Of a stretch of 64,000 nt of DNA, positions 34,370 through 46,282 are shown one piece after another. Source of the DNA: Ailanthus altissimus (Eukaryota > Streptophyta > Magnoliopsida > Sapindales > Simaroubaceae); contig OX327700.1 in NCBI GenBank assembly GCA_946807835.1, forward strand, positions 20,434,001-20,498,000. The letters are read 5' to 3'. The position numbers and the translations under genes were made by a program. The notes below the pieces were generated by a model, which saw only the letters and a program-made list of their open reading frames with translations, did not search any database and had not been told where the DNA came from. The number at the start of each line of letters is the position of its first letter. Within the stretch, counting starts at the first letter, position 1.

Positions 34370-36660
34370 TGTTGGAATTTGTGCTTACGTGCCATCTTAT
34401 TTTGTATGAACATTTTAATATTTTTACAATAGATATTTTATTATATTGCTAATTATATTTATTAAATGGTAAGATGCTTATAACATTTCAGACATCGTAT
34501 GATCTGAATGAGTTTAGATTTGGTCTAAAAGAGTTTAGATCAAGGCTAAGAGTTAGCAATGTTGAAAGCTAAAATGTTAAGAGTTAGCACTACTAAGAGT
34601 TAGTAGGTTATAAGAGTCAGCGAAATCCAAAGAGTTAGAGCCTTGTCTAAAATAGGACAAAAACCTGAGGATATATTAGTAATGACATATTTGTAAGGAG
34701 TTGTAAATAGTGCTAAAAAATGTCATTGTGCAAGTATGTTCTTAAACACTATGTTCTTGATTTATCTTCATGAATACGGGTCTATTTGTGAAGGCCTTTT
34801 TATTTATAGATTAGTATATGTCTATATTAGAATGATCTAAATTGTTAATCTTAGCAGACTATGAGCTGGGTGAAAGCTCGTATAGACATGCAGATATTGA
34901 GTAAGGATTGGGTATTGAGCAAACTCACGAGGACTTCTAATAGACATCCCATAAACCCATAAATAGAAGGTCTTCTTAAGTTAAATAGTAGTCATGGTTC
35001 TTTGACCTGAGTACTACGGTAGGCTTGTAAGTGATTCACCATACTTTGGTTCCATGTATGTTAGAAACCTTTGATGGTTTAACCCCTGGATGTCGCTGGA
35101 TATAGTTTGATGCTTATTGAGTTCGGTGAGTAGAGATATAGGATCTGTTAGCTCATATAGGTGAGTTGTATATCTTGATGCTTTGAGATTGTATTTCATA
35201 AAGTCTTATGGCTATAAGCAGTAAACTCGAGAAAGAGTTTTCTGTGGGATAAACAAAAATGTTTGTGAATATTATTTATAGAAATACGAATCTGGAGATA
35301 AGTTCACGGTTAAGCATATAAAGATTTAATAGTAATGATCTATGTCTATACTCTTTCAAAATCTAAGTGATGAAAGGATTATAAACCATAGCTTGTATGG
35401 TTTAACGCACCGTTCTATAATTTCTGTAACATGTGTGTGGTGCATCATTTATAGATTAACAAAAAAGTTCTGTAAGATGAACAGGTTTGAACCTAGGGAG
35501 TCTCACAATATGAAGTGTACTCATTGAGCACTAGGGTAGTGTACTAGGTTTAATAGTTCGATTCAGAAAATTTTTAAAAAGTAGGAATTTTTTTGAGATC
35601 TCTCGAGAATTTAATGGGTTTAAGTGTTAAGCCTAGGAGGTTGACAAGTTATAAGTGATGATTGGTCATCACTTGCCACCTCTTAGTGCTGTTTGTCAAG
35701 CAATGGCATAATTATGCCTTAATTACTTGATGAGTGGCAAGATAAATTACCACATTAAATAATTAAAGGACATGTGTCCTCAAAGACAAAAATGTGTACT
35801 AATGACAATTATGGGCAAGTTGAATTGGCACACTTGCTGGTTAAAGGACGCATGTCCTTGGAAAATAAAAAAAATATTTTTAAATGAAAAATACTTTTTG
35901 CATTTAAAAAGTTTTAAAAAGCATTCAATAATTTGACAAATCTTTGAAAGAGTTACAAAAACTTATTAATAAAAGAAAAGTCAAACCACTTAAATGTTGC
36001 AAATGGTTTGCAATTAAAAAGTGTGGCAACAACATATTCGGCAACTATTAAAAACCAAAAGGAAAAAGGGTTTTTCTTTCTTTGTTTTCATTTTGGCTGA
36101 GAGATACATTGAAGAGCAAAGAATTGCTTCTGTATAATTAATCCTGCTAAAATTCAAAACAGTCATTTTAGCTCCAGTAATCTCACTTGCGTTTTTGGAC
36201 TAGAATTGTTCACAGTATCACTTTAGAGTGAGTTCCTAATTCTGTTAGTGTAACAAACTTACATTCAGAATGTGTATATTGCAATAGAAAATTAGATTTT
36301 CATTTCTGCTGAATTGATTTGTATGTGAGACATGTATATGAAATACAATTTAAATTGTAATGTACACATTTGCACCCTACGATAAGCATATTAACACGCC
36401 TAAATTGTATAGACTCCTTCAGCATCTGAATAGTACTTGACTTGATCTGAATTTTTTTGTATTAACTATTAGTCACCAAATACTTGATTGAATACCATCT
36501 GTAGTAGGGATTGAATAATCTTTTAAAGATCTTTGTTTTATCATCAATTCATAAACATGATTATTACTGTTGTCTTCTATGTCTACAGATAGGTGTCGGT
36601 TCAAGTCAAAGTTCTTGGAATGTTCTTTTAATATCAGGATCAAAAGAAGTCAATTTTGCA
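34370..36660 (+). repeat. Probable copia 3' LTR and flank (right end uncertain)
   Basis: TGTTGGAATTTGTGC begins after a purine-rich aagtgagagt tract and directly downstream of the copia RNase H, where the 3' LTR should start. Untranslated sequence continues to about 36660, after which internal sequence of the minus-strand gypsy element resumes. The full 2.3 kb is long for a copia LTR and may include other DNA. Small ORFs here (35014 minus, 35342) are not genes. Confidence 0.45.
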
Positions 36661-36775
36661 TTTTTAGTTATTCGCATGAACTGTTAAAACAAATCAAAGT
36701 AAAAAGAAAAAGAAAATTTTGAATTAAAAGTAAGATAGTTTGGTATTAGTATTAATCTAAGAATAGATAAAGAAA

Positions 36776-36793
36776 TCCCACGCAACGGTGCCA
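36776..36793 (-). other. Primer-binding site of the minus-strand gypsy element
   Basis: On the minus strand TGGCACCGTTGCGTGGGA, near the Athila/Tat tRNA-Asp PBS, six bases after the LTR edge at 36800. It is followed on the minus strand by sequence matching the region just after the PBS of the plus-strand relative. Confidence 0.75.
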
Positions 36794-36799
36794 AAAACT

Positions 36800-37720
36800 T
36801 GATGTGCGAATTCTAACTAAGCACAAGTGCACGCTATCGTACCAAGTAATATATGATTTAAGTACAAGTATCATTTCCACGGAGACTTATTTAATCTAAT
36901 TCTTTTAATCAAGTATTAAAATTAATCTTACTTAACTTTTATTCAGAATAAATTTAAGGATGAATGTTCTCTAATTAATCTAAATTTAAGAAGCTAAACA
37001 TAATCTTAAGCCTATAAACAAACAAGTTTTAAATTCACCAATATAAAAGAAATCTAGGGTGTCACCTTATCCTCAATATTTCATTGAACCTATCATTCTT
37101 TTATTGAATTCCTCAATAATAAATTATTGGCTAGAACATGAATATTGTTATAAGCCTCTATTGATAGTCAGAAAACTATATTTCATCCTAACAATTACCT
37201 ATATGTTTATGGTAATCAGAATAGTATGAAACGCATTGAGAATAGGTCTAATAATGCCATACATGCTATATAGGTATATTCTATCTTACATGAAACTCAT
37301 AATTGTTACCCTATGATTATATATCAAACTATTCAATGTTAAACACATAAATTCCTCTATTGAGTTCATTATAGTTCCTTGAAAATTCATTATATTGGCC
37401 AGATATAATGAAACATTAAACGCAAGATAGAATAAATCAATATAATTTATTGAGTTCATAAAGTAAAAGAAATAACAATATCCAACTACATATTTGGTTC
37501 AAGAGTCTAGCCCAAGATAAATAAAATTTATGTCATGATGAATTTAAGAGTTCCAAAGTAATAAATTATAGACATGATTAATAAAGATATCAAGTAATAG
37601 ATGATAAAAATAATAACACAAGGTTGATGCCCTTGAATCATTTCTTCTTCTCTCTTACTTGTTGTGTAATCATTGCTTTTCAATATTCAATCTCTTTAAT
37701 TTAATCTTCAATCAGCTATA
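36800..37720 (-). repeat. Partial 5' LTR of the minus-strand gypsy element
   Basis: Collinear with 27586-28510: both begin TGATGTGC on the plus strand and share caccaagtaatata-like, tctaattattttaatYaag and ctctcttRcttgttgtg blocks. Similarity fades near 37700, so the outer third (TATA side and GC-rich part) is missing or replaced. Confidence 0.7.
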
Positions 37721-39170
37721 CTATTTTTGGGATCAAACTATAAATAGAAGTTAGTTTTTGGGGACCTAATTGCTAAAGAAGAAAGTATATTACTTTTAGA
37801 GTAATTAGCTGAAAATGAAAAGTCTAAGATAATAAGTCTTGGCAAGTCTTAAAATACACTGTTTCATTAATTAGTTTGAGTTGATTAGATATTGACATGT
37901 GGCAAAAAGTTAGTAAAGTTCTAGGTTTGTGCTATACTCTTGGTTGATAAATACTAAAACTTGGAAAACTTATAAACAACTCTATAATCTATCATGAAGT
38001 TGTCTTTTAAGTTGGCCAAAAAATCACCAATTAAAAAGTAATTGATTGATAAGTTATAGCTCGAAACCTAAATGAGTTTTACATGCTACTCCTCTTCGAA
38101 TGATATATTTTTTTTTAACAAAAGAAAATTTGATTATTAGAATAAACTGATACAAACATTGATGTATTTCCTATAACAACTACTTGTTTTTATCATAATT
38201 GAATCTACCTATTTAATCTTACTGATGTACAATGAATATTGTTTTGCACAATGATCCACACAAAGAATATTGCCAATATACATGCACGTACTTTGAGTAT
38301 TCCATCTTTGACTCTTTCTAATCCTATACCTTAACAGTCAATTTTTTCAATTAAGATTACACTAGATAAATTGTAGGGAATTAAGACATAAATAATTGAA
38401 TATACAATAGAACAAACTCTAGGTGGACTTATTCTATCTTGTCATAGAGTTGGCACGTGTCCTAAAATACAAATAATAACTCTAAGGATGATTAAAACTA
38501 GTAAAGCACCTACTTTATATCTATATCTGAGTGACACAATATAAAAAATATGAGATTTAAAATAACACTAAATTAAAATAACTGACAAATATTGAAACAT
38601 ATTTATTAAAATAAAACATGGATAAGCAATTAGCAAAACTACTGTCAAAGATGGATGCCGTTGTTATTAGATCTGACGAAGGAGTCTATTTTCCAATTAA
38701 CACACACTACCATAAGAGGTATAAGCTTACAGATCTGAAGATATTGTAACTTAATAAACTTCTGGAATTGCAATTTTACATTATAGTCTAGATGCTTCCA
38801 TCATGTCGCTAGTGAAGACTCATTGTTGAAACTTTTCTAACATTCATGCACGCGTGGCAAGGTTATAACTTAACTAATTTCTTCAATTTGTTTTCCTAAT
38901 TGAGAAAGAAAGAGAAAAAATTTGAAAAGTATCACTTTTGTGATCATATTCTTTCTCAATCAATTAAATTCAATTACCAATGTAGAGGATGACCTTGAAT
39001 TGCATAAGAAATTGACATGTAATCAATTAACCATCAATCATTTTTGTTATAGGTATAAAATTAAAATTACAAAATGATTGTCATTATAGCTACCACTCAA
39101 CTTAAAAGTATATAAACCTATAATTATTATGTCTCACATTAACATTAAAGATAAACTTTGATGCCCAATC
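37721..39170. other. AT-rich region, nothing recognised
   Basis: No coding similarity or repeat family identified. Confidence 0.5.
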
Positions 39171-39590
39171 TAAAAATGTAACCTATTTACTAAAGATCCA
39201 ACATTAATATTAAAGAACATAAGTCCTCTTACTCAGTTTAAAAATATAGCTTATTAGCTAAAGATCCAAAATTAATATTACAGATAAGTTTTAAAAACTT
39301 TTTTATCAGGGCGGACTTGCCTTAAGGTCTAGGGCGGGTCATATTCTCACTAAAATTTTTTAAACCCAATAATGACTTTTATAATGGAATAAAAACATTT
39401 GAACCCCCAAAGTTTAACCCAAATAACAGTTTTACCTATTTATATTTAAAATTACCTAAAAAAATCCCTTTCATTAAAAAAGATATGTTAAATTGGATGA
39501 TTTATGTTACAATTGCTATCTTACCCTTTGAATTATAATTGACTTAAAATGAAACAAAATTGATATATTATTGAATATGGAATAATTTGA
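39171..39590. repeat. Duplicated segment, copy 1
   Basis: Aligns in direct orientation with 40200-40575 through gataagttttaaaaactttttt, ggacttgccttaagg, aaacccaataat and aaattggatgatttatgttac. Its first part holds two short tandem copies of a unit around ctaaagatccaaMattaatatta. Non-coding; family unknown. Confidence 0.75.
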
Positions 39591-40199
39591 ATTACTTATA
39601 TATATTTAATATATTTAAAATAGGATATTAAAATCATAAATTAAATTATTATTAAAATATATTTATTATATGTATGTGATATATCTTGAATGTCTTCAAG
39701 GTAAGGCTTAATTTAAGTAATATCCACAAGTTTAGTAAATTGACAATAATACCTAGCCGTTGAGGAATATTCTATCAAAGTTTATAGGAAAAGAGTAATA
39801 AAGTCATTCATATTTAAATTTTAAATAAATATTTTAAAAATATAATCTAACCCTAAATCATAATTTAATTTAGGTAGTGGTAGTAGTAGTATGTGTTGAT
39901 AGTGAGAATGAGAATGATAGTGACAATAATAGTAGTAGTATATGTTGATCTTGAATTTTGGGTTATCTTGGGCCAATGAGTTAAATATGTGTTTCTCTGA
40001 GAATGGTTGCAAGTTCTCTTGATGAGCTGGGCTGGATTGACCACTCTAAGCATTCATTGAGCCTTATGAGCATTCTGCAACAACAATTATGTCAGGCCAC
40101 GTTGGAGTTTTTCTTAGTGACAACCCTCCTATGGTGAAGTCAGTAAGGGTCCAAGGAGAAATAAGGAAGGCAAGAGAATGTTTTTAAAGAGATGTTTAG
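39591..40199. other. Spacer between the duplicated segments
   Basis: Contains a purine-rich gtagtagtagt / gagaatgagaatg patch (39875-39945). Two overlapping minus-strand ORFs (39821-40053) have no recognisable domain. Confidence 0.45.
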
Positions 40200-40575
40200 A
40201 GATCATAAGTCTCAATACTCATTTAAAAATATAACCGATTAAGTAAAGATCTAATATTAATATTAAGAATAAGTTTTAAAAACTTTTTTTTTATCAAGGG
40301 TGGACTTGCCTTAAGGCTTAGGACAGGCCATACTTCCACCTACAAATGTTTAAACCCAATAATAAAATTTTTTAATGGGATAAAGATATTTGAACCCTCA
40401 AAGTTTGACCCTAATGATAGTTTGACTCCTTTATTTTTAAAATTACCCAAAATGACCCCTTCCATTAAAAAGTTATATTAAATTGGATGATTTATGTTAC
40501 AATTACCATATTAACCTTTGAATTATCATTGATTTCACATGAAATAGAATTGATATATTATTCAACATTCATTTC
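40200..40575. repeat. Duplicated segment, copy 2
   Basis: Partner of 39171-39590, diverged by scattered substitutions and small indels. Confidence 0.75.
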
Positions 40576-40589
40576 TAAGATACAACAAT

Positions 40590-40880
40590 TGAGTGAATAT
40601 CCAAAGTTTGGAAGAATCAAGAGAGGATATTGTATGAAATACATAATATTCTTTTGATAAAAAAAGTACAAATTGTCATTGCTTTAATGGCTTTTCATAA
40701 CTTCAACGGACAAAAGAGTTAGAGTTTAAGCCTTATGATGATAATAATGAGCTTATTTTTACACTTTATGAGGGAATGAGTACACAATAAGAAGTTGTTC
40801 AAGTAGAGAATACATTTCATATTAGGGAGATGGACGAAGAATGCAAAGAATTGAAAATCTTTTATATCTAGTTGATTAAT
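40590..40880 (+). pseudogene. PIF/Harbinger transposase C-terminal fragment (tentative)
   Basis: KKVQIVIALMAFHNF, followed in another frame by KPYDDNNE and later EMDEECKELK, resembles the end of PIF/Harbinger DDE nucleases, where a KIVIAxMALHNFI motif precedes an acidic D-x-E region and a final helix. Only this end is visible, with frameshifts. A chance match cannot be excluded. Confidence 0.4.
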
Positions 40881-42612
40881 ATAGCATTTAGTAGAAAATA
40901 GGAATAATTTTTTGGTTATGTCGATTATGTTATTTTGGAATACTATATTATAAGTGATGTTTGACTAAAGCATATAATTTTTCTTAGTTTTAGTTAATGA
41001 GAACTAAATATTAATTTTTTTTTTCATAAAATCGCTATAGAACAAAAGTGTGTTTTGATGAAAAGGTTTTGTTTTTGTTCAACTCTTGACATCTATGGGT
41101 TGTTAAAAGAGGCATGTGTTTTTCAATAATTCTCAATATTAAGACTTTAAGCGCATGCTTGGTTGGGCTTCTCTATTAGTCAAAAAATATTTTTTAATGT
41201 TAAAAGCTATTTTTAAATTTTTTAATGATATTTAGTTGCAATTAAAGTAAGAGCTTTTGGAGATTGAAAAAAATTATTTTGTCTCTGCTTACAAAAGCTT
41301 AAAATTTAGGCTTTCACGAGTCGAGTTTTTTGAATTTTTTTATATATATTTTTGTATTGACACATATATCTATTAATATTTTCTTAATTTTATAGTATAC
41401 TCTTAATAACAATAAACCTTATTCAACTAATATGTTTTAACTTTTCTTTGGAAGCTATTGTATCGTTATATCTTTGTAACCATCATATCTTTACAAGGCT
41501 CTATTATTATTTTTAAATCATAGGTACATTGTATTTTATTTTATTTATTTTTAATTTTTTACTAAACACAATAATTTATTTAATTTGTTAATTGCTATGT
41601 ATTAATTTTACTTGATTCTTGACAATTAGTATTTATTTATGTTTAGAGTTCAATTATTTTAGCAATTATTTCACAATGACTGTGAACTAAATTTTAGCAT
41701 GAATCACCTTTGTGTTGTCTATAAAAATACATTAGTAAATTTTAAAGATTAAATTATAAATTTTATTTTATATAAAAAGATTTAAATGTAAAGAATTTAA
41801 ATATAAACTTTATTAAGTATATTTGTTTGGCAATTTAATAATAGATAAATAATTTTAATAATGTGTAACTAAATGATTTACTACATAAAAAATATTTTTT
41901 TAATTAATAACCAAATAATGAATGATTTTTTTCTTAAAAACTTTACTTTCAAAAATTCTATTTCAAAAGTTCAATCAAACGAATCTTAAGTTAGAAGGCT
42001 AAGCCACACTATATTCACTAATATTCATCGTTATCTTTTACTGTTGATCTCTTGACACATGAATTATATAATATTAAGAGATAATCAAATATTAACTAAA
42101 TATAGAATATTCATCACTTTGGATTAAAACTCTCTTTTAAATTAAGATCACCTAAGCTTTTAATGATTATTGTGTACAAGATAATTAAGTAGTTAAAGGG
42201 TTATTTTCTATTTTTCATTTTCTTTTTTTAGAAATTATTAACAATGTTATTGCCAGATTCTCAATTTTACTTACTGAAACTCTTCGGGGTTTTTTCTCAT
42301 GTTCTAGAAGGATTCGTAACGGTGATCCATAATCCTCCATCTTTTTTTCCTTGCAGATGAAATTCTCAGTAGAGTATTGTTGATCTTCATAATCAAGGAC
42401 ATATACTACCCATTTCTTCTTATCATAGTTGCTCCTCAATCTCTCATTTACTTTGCAAATGGCGTATTGCAAGGGTGACCATGACACTGTCCAATCTAAT
42501 GCATTTTCTCGCCTCTGATGCGGCTGCCGCGAGTCAGCTTATCAACAAAAATAAGAGCCATGTTCTTTTAGAAAATATGTTTTGCCTCAACGTGATGCAA
42601 TTAATTAAAATT
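40881..42612. other. AT-rich region, one unexplained ORF
   Basis: Mostly low-complexity AT-rich DNA. A 90-codon minus-strand ORF at 42215-42487 (KVNERLRSNYDKKKWVVYVL, then YEDQQYSTENFICKEKKM) has less repetitive wording than most chance ORFs here and may be an exon fragment of an unidentified gene. I cannot assign a family. Confidence 0.4.
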
Positions 42613-43263
42613 TGGGTTTTCAAGATGGTCATTTTCCTTTCAATCACCTCGAAATTCCAATCTTCAAAGGTTGTCCTCAAGTTAAATATCTTCAAGCTTT
42701 AGCAAATCCGTTGTTTCTAAGCTTCGGGGTTGGATAGGAAATTTTTTATCTACGATTAGTGGTGTTAAACTTGTTAAGTCTGTCTTCCGAGCTGTGTTAT
42801 TATACAGTTTTAAGGTGTATTTTCGGGCTCAGAGTTTCATCAAATTCTTTCATCAAGCTACTCGAAGCTTCATTTTTTAGGAGATTTTAGCGAGCTTAAA
42901 CTATCCTTGATTGCTTGGGGAAAGGTTAGTTCTCCAAAATTGGGTGAGTTTTTGGATTACGACATTTGGATGTTCTCAACAAGTCTTGCTTGAAGTTTCT
43001 TTGGGTCATTAGGAAAGGAGATTATCTGAGCGCTTCTTACATTCGATATTGCCTTACTGGTACAAAAACTTCCTATTTAAATTCTTTAATTTGTCTCGAC
43101 TTTTGTTCAGTGCTTCAAATTCTTCTTAATGGTTCTATGTGGCTCATTGGGGATTCTTTTAAGATTAATTTTTGTTTGATCTTGGTTGAACTCTCCTATT
43201 TTATCTCGTTTTGACTTTTCTAGAGTTTTGTTAAACTACTTGGTGGCTAATGTTATTTATGTT
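42613..43263 (+). pseudogene. L1-type LINE fragment, RT C-terminal domain
   Basis: Across frames: GFQDGHFPFNHLEIPIFKG, SLSSELCYYTV-like decayed text, DVLNKSCLKFLWVIRKGDYL, SASYIRY, LQILLNGSMWLIGDS and LVANVIY. This matches the region after the LINE RT core (GxxPFxYLGxPxFKG; LNxxLLxKWLW; SxWxxGDG). Heavily decayed. It continues at 44691 after an inserted LTR-like segment. Confidence 0.7.
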
Positions 43264-43264
43264 G

Positions 43265-44684
43265 TGTTGGTAGCAAATAATTTTTTTTGTTTAATAAAAT
43301 AAACGCAATAGAAATCAGATCGTCTTGTTCATAATTACTTGTATAAAAATAAAAGATTACCCTAATTTTTCGTTACGATAAATCTTGAATGCACTTGCTG
43401 CAATTTTTTCTATTATTCTCAATCTTTAAAATCGATACGTGTGAGCACATGAATATTTTTTTAATTTCTAAAATCACTAATACCCAAATTTAAAAGAAGA
43501 GTAATAATCAAATTCTTTTTCCACGAAAAGAATACGTAAAAAGAATTTTTTTTGTTATAGTAATTGTAATTTTTACTACTCCATATCTCATATATATATA
43601 TATAAATCTTATTTGGGTATTTATAATTTGATTAGGATTAGAAAATTGAAGTTTAATTAGGATTTGAGTTAATAGAAGGACTGTAAGACCTATGAGCTTT
43701 CTAACTCCATCTTAAAAGGTCAAGTCCTAATCATCTCATGATACACAAATTCTTCTACGTTAACCTCAAACTATTCTACTAAAAGCCAGTGGTTGTACTA
43801 TAGTAATCCAAGTTATTAAGTAAAAGCCCATTTAATTAAAACTCAATTTAATTAAATTGAGTTTAGTCTTTAAACCAATAATAACCACTTAATTGACCCT
43901 CTAATTAATGTTCATAATTAAAGCTAGACCGTGAAAATTTGTATTGCATTTTTAATTATTTATTTACCCATAAGTTATTGAATGCTCTAATGTTATTTTT
44001 AATATGTCTATATTTATAAATAAATTTACAAATAAATATTATTATTCAATAAACCATTTATTGAAAAAATTGTGGCCACAGATTCAAATGATCAAGTACT
44101 ACAAACAGCTTAGGTGGACATATTTATTAGATTTTATCTTACAAATATATCTTCTTACGACCTATAAAATTATATCTCTAAGATATCCAAATTTTGACTA
44201 TTTATATGAATCTCATTCCGTGATAACTTAAAAGATATAATGCATGAAGGTAAGTTCATTATCTGCTTAGGATTAAGACTAATCGAGGTTATTAAAGCTT
44301 TTGCGAATTGACATCATTGACATTTAGTTAACCTGATCGAAATTCACAATAGTCCTTTTCAATGTTATATATACACTAATTTTTTTACTCGAAGTCTCCA
44401 CTTCGATGATCAAGATAAATAATTCATTATAAGAAGTAGAAAAATTATAACCTTATTTAATGAAATACCATTTTCATTAATGATTGTGAACTAGATTTAA
44501 TTTATAAAATTTTGTAATCAATACTATCTATATTAGCATCATATATTTAATACATAGATCATATACTTTATAAATATAGGTTCATCAATAAATATTTAAT
44601 TACATATATAAATAAATTTTATTAATATAATAAAATATTATTACACATACTTTAATAATATAAAATAACATAAAACATCTAATA
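43265..44684. mobile_element. Copia-type solo LTR inserted in the LINE fragment
   Basis: The 1.42-kb segment starts TGTTGGTAGCAAATAAT and ends acatctaata, splitting a LINE reading frame. Removing it lets LVANVIYV continue towards IFSEGF. TGTTGG is a common copia LTR start. The end TA (instead of CA) and flanks tgttg / taatg (3 of 5 matching) indicate either decay or slightly wrong edges. No internal coding sequence. The ORF at 44004 is chance. Confidence 0.55.
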
Positions 44685-44690
44685 TAATGG

Positions 44691-45010
44691 TGTGTGGTAT
44701 ATTCTCAGAAGGGTTTTTGAGTATTTACGTAACTTATAGCCTTGATATTATTATTCCTAAGAAGAAATTTAAAGATAGGTTAGTATGGACTTCTTCTGGG
44801 GATGGGATTCTAGACTTGCATTCTTTCTACAAGTACATTCGGATCATTCTTCCTCATAAGCCTTGGAGTTCGATTACGTGGAGGTATTTTATTCCTCCAA
44901 AATACTCCACTTTTTTATGGCGATTGTTCCAACACCGAATCCCACTATTAGAAAAAGGGCCTTTTATGATAGAATTTGGAAAAAATAATTTGTCACAAAG
45001 TTGGATGGTA
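44691..45010 (+). pseudogene. L1-type LINE fragment continuing into zf-RVT
   Basis: One frame reads GIFSEGFLSIYVTYSLD, KDRLVWTSSGDGILDLHSF, YIRIILPHKPWSSITW and YFIPPKYSTFLWRLFQHRIP. This is the W-x-x-S-x-D-G, then IPPK-x-x-FLWR-x-x-x-x-RIP pattern at the start of the zf-RVT region of plant LINEs. It ends where CACTA sequence begins, suggesting the CACTA inserted into this LINE. Parent of the 44687-45016 ORF. Confidence 0.75.
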
Positions 45011-45059
45011 TTTTGAATTTAATATTCCATCAAAAAATAGTGATGTTTCTTTAACAAAC

Positions 45060-45560
45060 TAATCTATCACAAAGTTATGATAGAAAATGGCATAATTTTA
45101 TTTTTATAAAATTAGAAAAAATGATTTTGTGATATAAAATATTATATGGCGTATTATATTAATGTATAAAATAACATTGTTTTGGCTAAAATATACCTAT
45201 GTAGAGTTTAATTTCCATGTTGGAAATTTTAATTTATTTGTAATAGCAAAATGGTGTCTTTCGACACCTATATAATCGATGTAGAATGGTGCCATTTCAA
45301 TTATAATTAAAAAAATAAAAAAAACAACGATATTTTGAGTATTAAAATTTGGGTACATAATAATTAAACAACGTCATTTCACGAATTAATGTCCCCAAAA
45401 AATGGTGTCATTTAAGATATGAGATTTTAAAAGAAATTTCAAAAACAACGTCAGTTTTGAAATAATAAAAAAATAATAACTAAAATTAATTAAAATGATG
45501 CCATTTTGCAACAAAAAAAATAAATAAATAAAAGTAATGGTTTAAACGGCATCGTTTGCA
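45060..45560 (+). repeat. CACTA 5' subterminal repeats
   Basis: Many short motifs in both orientations: aatggtgtct, aatggtgccattt, acaacgatatttt, acaacgtcattt, aatggtgtcattt, acaacgtcagtttt, aatgatgccatttt and acggcatcgttt. Arrays of such units are where the CACTA TNPA protein binds in known elements. Confidence 0.65.
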
Positions 45561-46282
45561 ATAGAAAATTAATAAATTCATGTAAAAATAGTGTTGGTTT
45601 GAGCTAGGTCATTAACGAAAAAAAAGGGGGGGAATCATCCCTCCACACTTGGGCTTTCTTTTGGTCTAAAACTTTATCTTCAACTTTGTTTTTCATTTTG
45701 TTGTTGTTGGGTCTTACTAATCTTTTGAAATTATGTGTTTGTTGCATCTTCACTGCACACATTACTTTAGAAAATCGTTTTGTGATGAGTGTAGAATCTT
45801 GTTTCATTTGTTGAGTTGGATTGTGTTAGTACGCCTTATATTTGTTTTCATTTCTGAGTTTGTGTGTTTTGATCAGTTTAGAAATTATTGACTTAAAACC
45901 CAAATTGTGGTGAGGAAATTATTTAGATTGTTTTATCTATTTGAGAGTTTTGTTTTATCTATTTATTATTTCATTCATGCAAGCGAAAAGGGAATCCGTG
46001 AAGCACCATTGGCTGCTAGGGTTGTCTTTTTATAGATGGAACAAGATTGGAGTTGTTAGCTATGTAATACGTTATGGATTTCATTTGATTTGTATTATAT
46101 TTGTGGGCCGTTTGTTGAGTTGTTGGTTTTTTTTGCTTAAATGTTAATTTTCTTTGACCATGTGAGTATGAAGAGTTTTAATAAGCAAAATATATAAATA
46201 AATTCATATTACATTCTCACATTACTTATAACCTTCTAACATTACATTTAGTTGTTGACTACTTATATTAACTACTTATAAC
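45561..46282 (+). other. CACTA leader region
   Basis: Non-coding stretch between the subterminal repeats and the transposase. ORFs at 45604 (minus) and 45941 have no recognisable domain. It probably held the promoter or a leader intron. Confidence 0.5.

Noticed and set aside
38636..38760. Coding-like plus-strand text near 38640 (MDKQLAKLLSKMDAVV)
   Set aside because: Short, without domain or splice context; treated as chance.
43260..44689. 5-bp target duplication of the copia-type solo LTR (tgttg / taatg)
   Set aside because: Only three of five bases match, so it is not counted as evidence.
45025..45045. Candidate CACTA 5' terminal repeat (catcaaaaaatagtg)
   Set aside because: Too degenerate, and no matching 3' end is inside the window; recorded only as an approximate boundary.
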